Below, piece by piece: positions 5,241-6,690 of a stretch of 6,690 bases of DNA (position 1 is the first letter of the stretch; each line of letters opens with the position of its first letter). Source of the stretch: Alphaproteobacteria bacterium (GTDB taxonomy: Bacteria > Pseudomonadota > Alphaproteobacteria > Puniceispirillales > Puniceispirillaceae). Position numbers and translations under genes: made by a program. The notes beneath the pieces were generated by a model. The model was given only the letters and a program-made list of their open reading frames with translations, ran no database searches and had not been told where the DNA came from. The DNA lies in NCBI GenBank assembly GCA_011526395.1, contig WTHW01000237.1, forward strand, positions 1-6,690, in the 5' to 3' direction.

Positions 5241-6236
5241 ATGTCACGTTTTGCCCTCATATCTGTTGGTTTCCACTTGGCAGTCGTCACAGCGATGACT
5301 GTCAGCTGGCCGTCATTTAACAAAGATAAGTTAAATGAAGAACAGCTTGTGGTGATTGATATGGTTGATTTGGCAGAGGTCACAAATATTGCCTCTGCCT
5401 CAGAGGGCAGCCCGCAAGATGAGGTTGACCAGCAAAAGGCGCGTCCAAAACCACCGCCACCGCCGCCGCCGCCTCCGCCGCCGCCAACACCAAAGACACC
5501 AGAGCCTGCACCAACAAAGCCAGCGCCAAAGCCGCAAATTGATGATGCCTCTGCTGAAATCTTGCCTGACAAGAAGACGCCTGAGGTGGCAAAACCGATT
5601 GCGCGTCCAAAAGCGCGGCCAACGCCGCCGAAAAAGCCAGCGCCAAAACCAGCCCCAAAACCGGCGCCCAAAAAGCCAGCGCCGAAACCAAAGCCTGATC
5701 TCAGCCGCATTAACGAGCTTGCAAAACAAAGCCAAGCTGACCAAAAGCGCAAAGATGCCGCCAATGGTGTGTTGCAAAATCTAGCTGAAATTCAAAAGAG
5801 CAAAGAGGCAGAGAAAAAACAGGCGCAAAAAGTTAAAAAAGATAAAGCGCAACAAAATATTGCCACAAATCTGTCGAATGTTGTCTCTAAGGTAAAACAA
5901 AAGACAGATAGCAAGCCAAGCATTGCACCTATCGGTGTTAGCGAGTTGGACAGGTTGCGATTACATATCGCGTCTCGTTGGAATCCGCCGCCAGCCGCCG
6001 CAGGCGCAGATCAGCTGAAAGTGGATATCTTTGTAAAATTGGAGCCAGATGGCACAGTCACAGAGGCAAGTATCGTAGAGACAAATCGCTATAATAGTGA
6101 CCAGACATATCGCGCCGCCGCCAATGCGGCATTGCGCGCTGTTCTTGACGCATCACCTCTTCCTTTGCCAAAAGAGAAGTATGATCAATGGCGTGAATTT
6201 ATATTTGGATTTGATCCTCGCTTTATTTCGCGGTGA
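5241..6236 (+). CDS. tolA: Cell envelope integrity protein TolA (TonB-like C-terminus)
   Basis: TolA is anchored in the inner membrane by one helix and spans the periplasm to contact TolB/Pal, powered by TolQR. The 331-residue product has a short N-terminal membrane helix (about 4-24, including SVGFHLAVV with the His typical of TonB/TolA anchors) and an acidic stretch (about 32-62). A Pro/Lys-rich region follows (about 68-152) with a 12-proline run at 71-82 and PAPKP-type repeats at 131-152. Then comes a charged, probably coiled helix (about 153-222, rich in K/Q/A/E), and a TolA/TonB C-terminal domain (about 232-331) with ASRWNPP, VKLEPDGTV, YRAAANAALRAV and PLPLP. E. coli TolA instead has a long Ala-rich helix in the middle, so this is a more TonB-like architecture, as often seen in Alphaproteobacteria. 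Its position after tolQR and before tolB fixes the identity as TolA rather than TonB. Confidence 0.92.
   Translation: MSRFALISVGFHLAVVTAMTVSWPSFNKDKLNEEQLVVIDMVDLAEVTNIASASEGSPQDEVDQQKARPKPPPPPPPPPPPPTPKTPEPAPTKPAPKPQIDDASAEILPDKKTPEVAKPIARPKARPTPPKKPAPKPAPKPAPKKPAPKPKPDLSRINELAKQSQADQKRKDAANGVLQNLAEIQKSKEAEKKQAQKVKKDKAQQNIATNLSNVVSKVKQKTDSKPSIAPIGVSELDRLRLHIASRWNPPPAAAGADQLKVDIFVKLEPDGTVTEASIVETNRYNSDQTYRAAANAALRAVLDASPLPLPKEKYDQWREFIFGFDPRFISR
5451..5486 (+). repeat. CCN-codon tract encoding 12 consecutive prolines in TolA
   Basis: Twelve proline codons in a row (mostly CCG, with CCA and CCT interruptions) encode P71-P82 of TolA. The tract is an imperfect trinucleotide repeat, so its length may vary by replication slippage in whole codons. 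Proline runs of this length stall ribosomes unless EF-P relieves them. Confidence 0.9.
5631..5696 (+). repeat. Tandem PAPK repeats in the TolA linker
   Basis: Residues 131-152 of TolA alternate Lys, Pro and Ala in short imperfect units (KPAPKPAPKPAPKKPAPKPK). The DNA units (AAGCCAGCGCCA-like) are degenerate at third positions, so the repeat is selected at protein level rather than freshly duplicated. Such segments form stiff, extended rods in TonB-type proteins and would help span the periplasm. Confidence 0.8.
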
Positions 6237-6297
6237 TGCTAAGTCATAATCATAAGGCCTAACTGAAGGTAAGCTAGATTTGATAAGGGTAGATAGA

Positions 6298-6690
6298 ATG
6301 AGACGATTATTCTTGGGCGTGATGGTTATAATGATGGTGATGGTATCTCATCTTGTGCCAGCCTCAGCGCAAACCTTGCGTCTTGATATTACAGATGGTC
6401 AAGTGGCGCCTATCCCGATTGCGATAGCTGAATTCACAGGGCTAGACGGCGTGCCAACCACAGTCGGCTCTCAAATCTCACAGATTATCTCTGATGACCT
6501 TGCTAGCTCTGGTCAGTTCAAGCCTGTTGATAGTGCCGCCTTTATCGCGCCACCTGAATCACCAGCTATCCGCCCGAACTTCAATGATTGGGCGCCTCTT
6601 GGTGTGCAAGGCCTGCTCATCGGCTCAGCCTATATTGATGATCAAGGCTTGCTTCAAATTGAATTTGTCTTATGGGATGTCATCGCACAG
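6298..6690 (+). CDS. tolB: Tol-Pal system beta-propeller protein TolB, 5' part
   Basis: TolB is the periplasmic partner that shuttles between Pal and TolA. The first 131 codons are present and the frame runs off the window. A signal peptide is clear: MRRLFLG, a Met/Val-rich hydrophobic core, and a cleavage site after PASA (A24/Q25). The mature start QTLRLDITDGQVAPIPIAI fits the N-terminal TolA-binding strand and domain of TolB. ISDDLASSGQFKPV and the later W-x5-G-x3-L-x2-G pattern (WAPLGVQGLLIGSAY) are also family hallmarks. What is visible is most of the N-terminal alpha/beta domain; the six-bladed propeller lies beyond the edge. ATG 6298 has TAAGGG (6284-6289) eight bases upstream. The 61-base gap after tolA shows no terminator, so it is probably co-transcribed with tolQRA. 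Pal is expected next. Confidence 0.94.
   Translation, partial: MRRLFLGVMVIMMVMVSHLVPASAQTLRLDITDGQVAPIPIAIAEFTGLDGVPTTVGSQISQIISDDLASSGQFKPVDSAAFIAPPESPAIRPNFNDWAPLGVQGLLIGSAYIDDQGLLQIEFVLWDVIAQ

Noticed and set aside
5063..5764. Long antisense open frame (233 codons) opposite tolR/tolA with Gly/Phe/Ala-rich product
   Set aside because: It is the complement of the Pro/Lys/Ala codons of tolA. The composition is low-complexity, no family is recognisable, and the sense genes are certain.
1..6690. Search for an undescribed system, mobile element, CRISPR, or RNA gene
   Set aside because: Every substantial frame belongs to a recognised family in a standard alphaproteobacterial order, and gaps are at most about 100 bases. 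There are no array-like repeats or transposase traces, and nothing resembling tRNA or rRNA.

Overview
The window is a compact run of housekeeping genes, all on the + strand, and looks like an alphaproteobacterial chromosome of moderate G+C. The gene order is the 3' end of a YmdB-type metallophosphoesterase gene, yebC, ruvC, ruvA, ruvB, ybgC, tolQ, tolR, tolA, and the 5' part of tolB. Placing yebC-ruvCAB directly before ybgC-tolQRAB is typical of Alphaproteobacteria. Protein details fit this: YbgC has an N-terminal extension and TolA is Pro/Lys-rich. The mixed base composition would suit a marine lineage such as SAR116, but that is only a guess.

Layout. Bases 1-272 hold the last 89 codons of the metallophosphoesterase. 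A 79-base gap follows with a plausible sigma70-like promoter. Next comes yebC (352-1097). It carries an apparent single-base deletion in a G run at 969-972, so the open frame stops early at 1002 while the normal C-terminus continues in the -1 frame to 1097. A small stem-loop spans the true yebC stop. The ruvC, ruvA and ruvB genes (1146-3455) sit tightly together, with gaps or overlaps of +19 and -1 bases. The ybgC gene abuts ruvB with no gap. A 102-base spacer with a 9-bp inverted repeat precedes tolQ, and tolQ, tolR, tolA and tolB follow with short gaps (1, 11 and 61 bases). tolB runs off the right edge.

How the genes work together. RuvA binds Holliday junctions, RuvB drives branch migration, and RuvC cuts the junction. 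YbgC is the acyl-CoA thioesterase habitually encoded with tol genes. TolQ and TolR form the inner-membrane proton-driven motor, which energises TolA. TolA reaches across the periplasm to TolB, and Pal is expected just downstream. This machine keeps the outer membrane attached and constricting during division. YebC-family proteins act as transcriptional regulators and/or translation factors.

I found no mobile element, CRISPR array, RNA gene, phage gene or unfamiliar protein. No gap without a gene exceeds about 100 bases. The observations most worth checking are the yebC frameshift, the inverted repeat before tolQ, and the 12-proline run in TolA.
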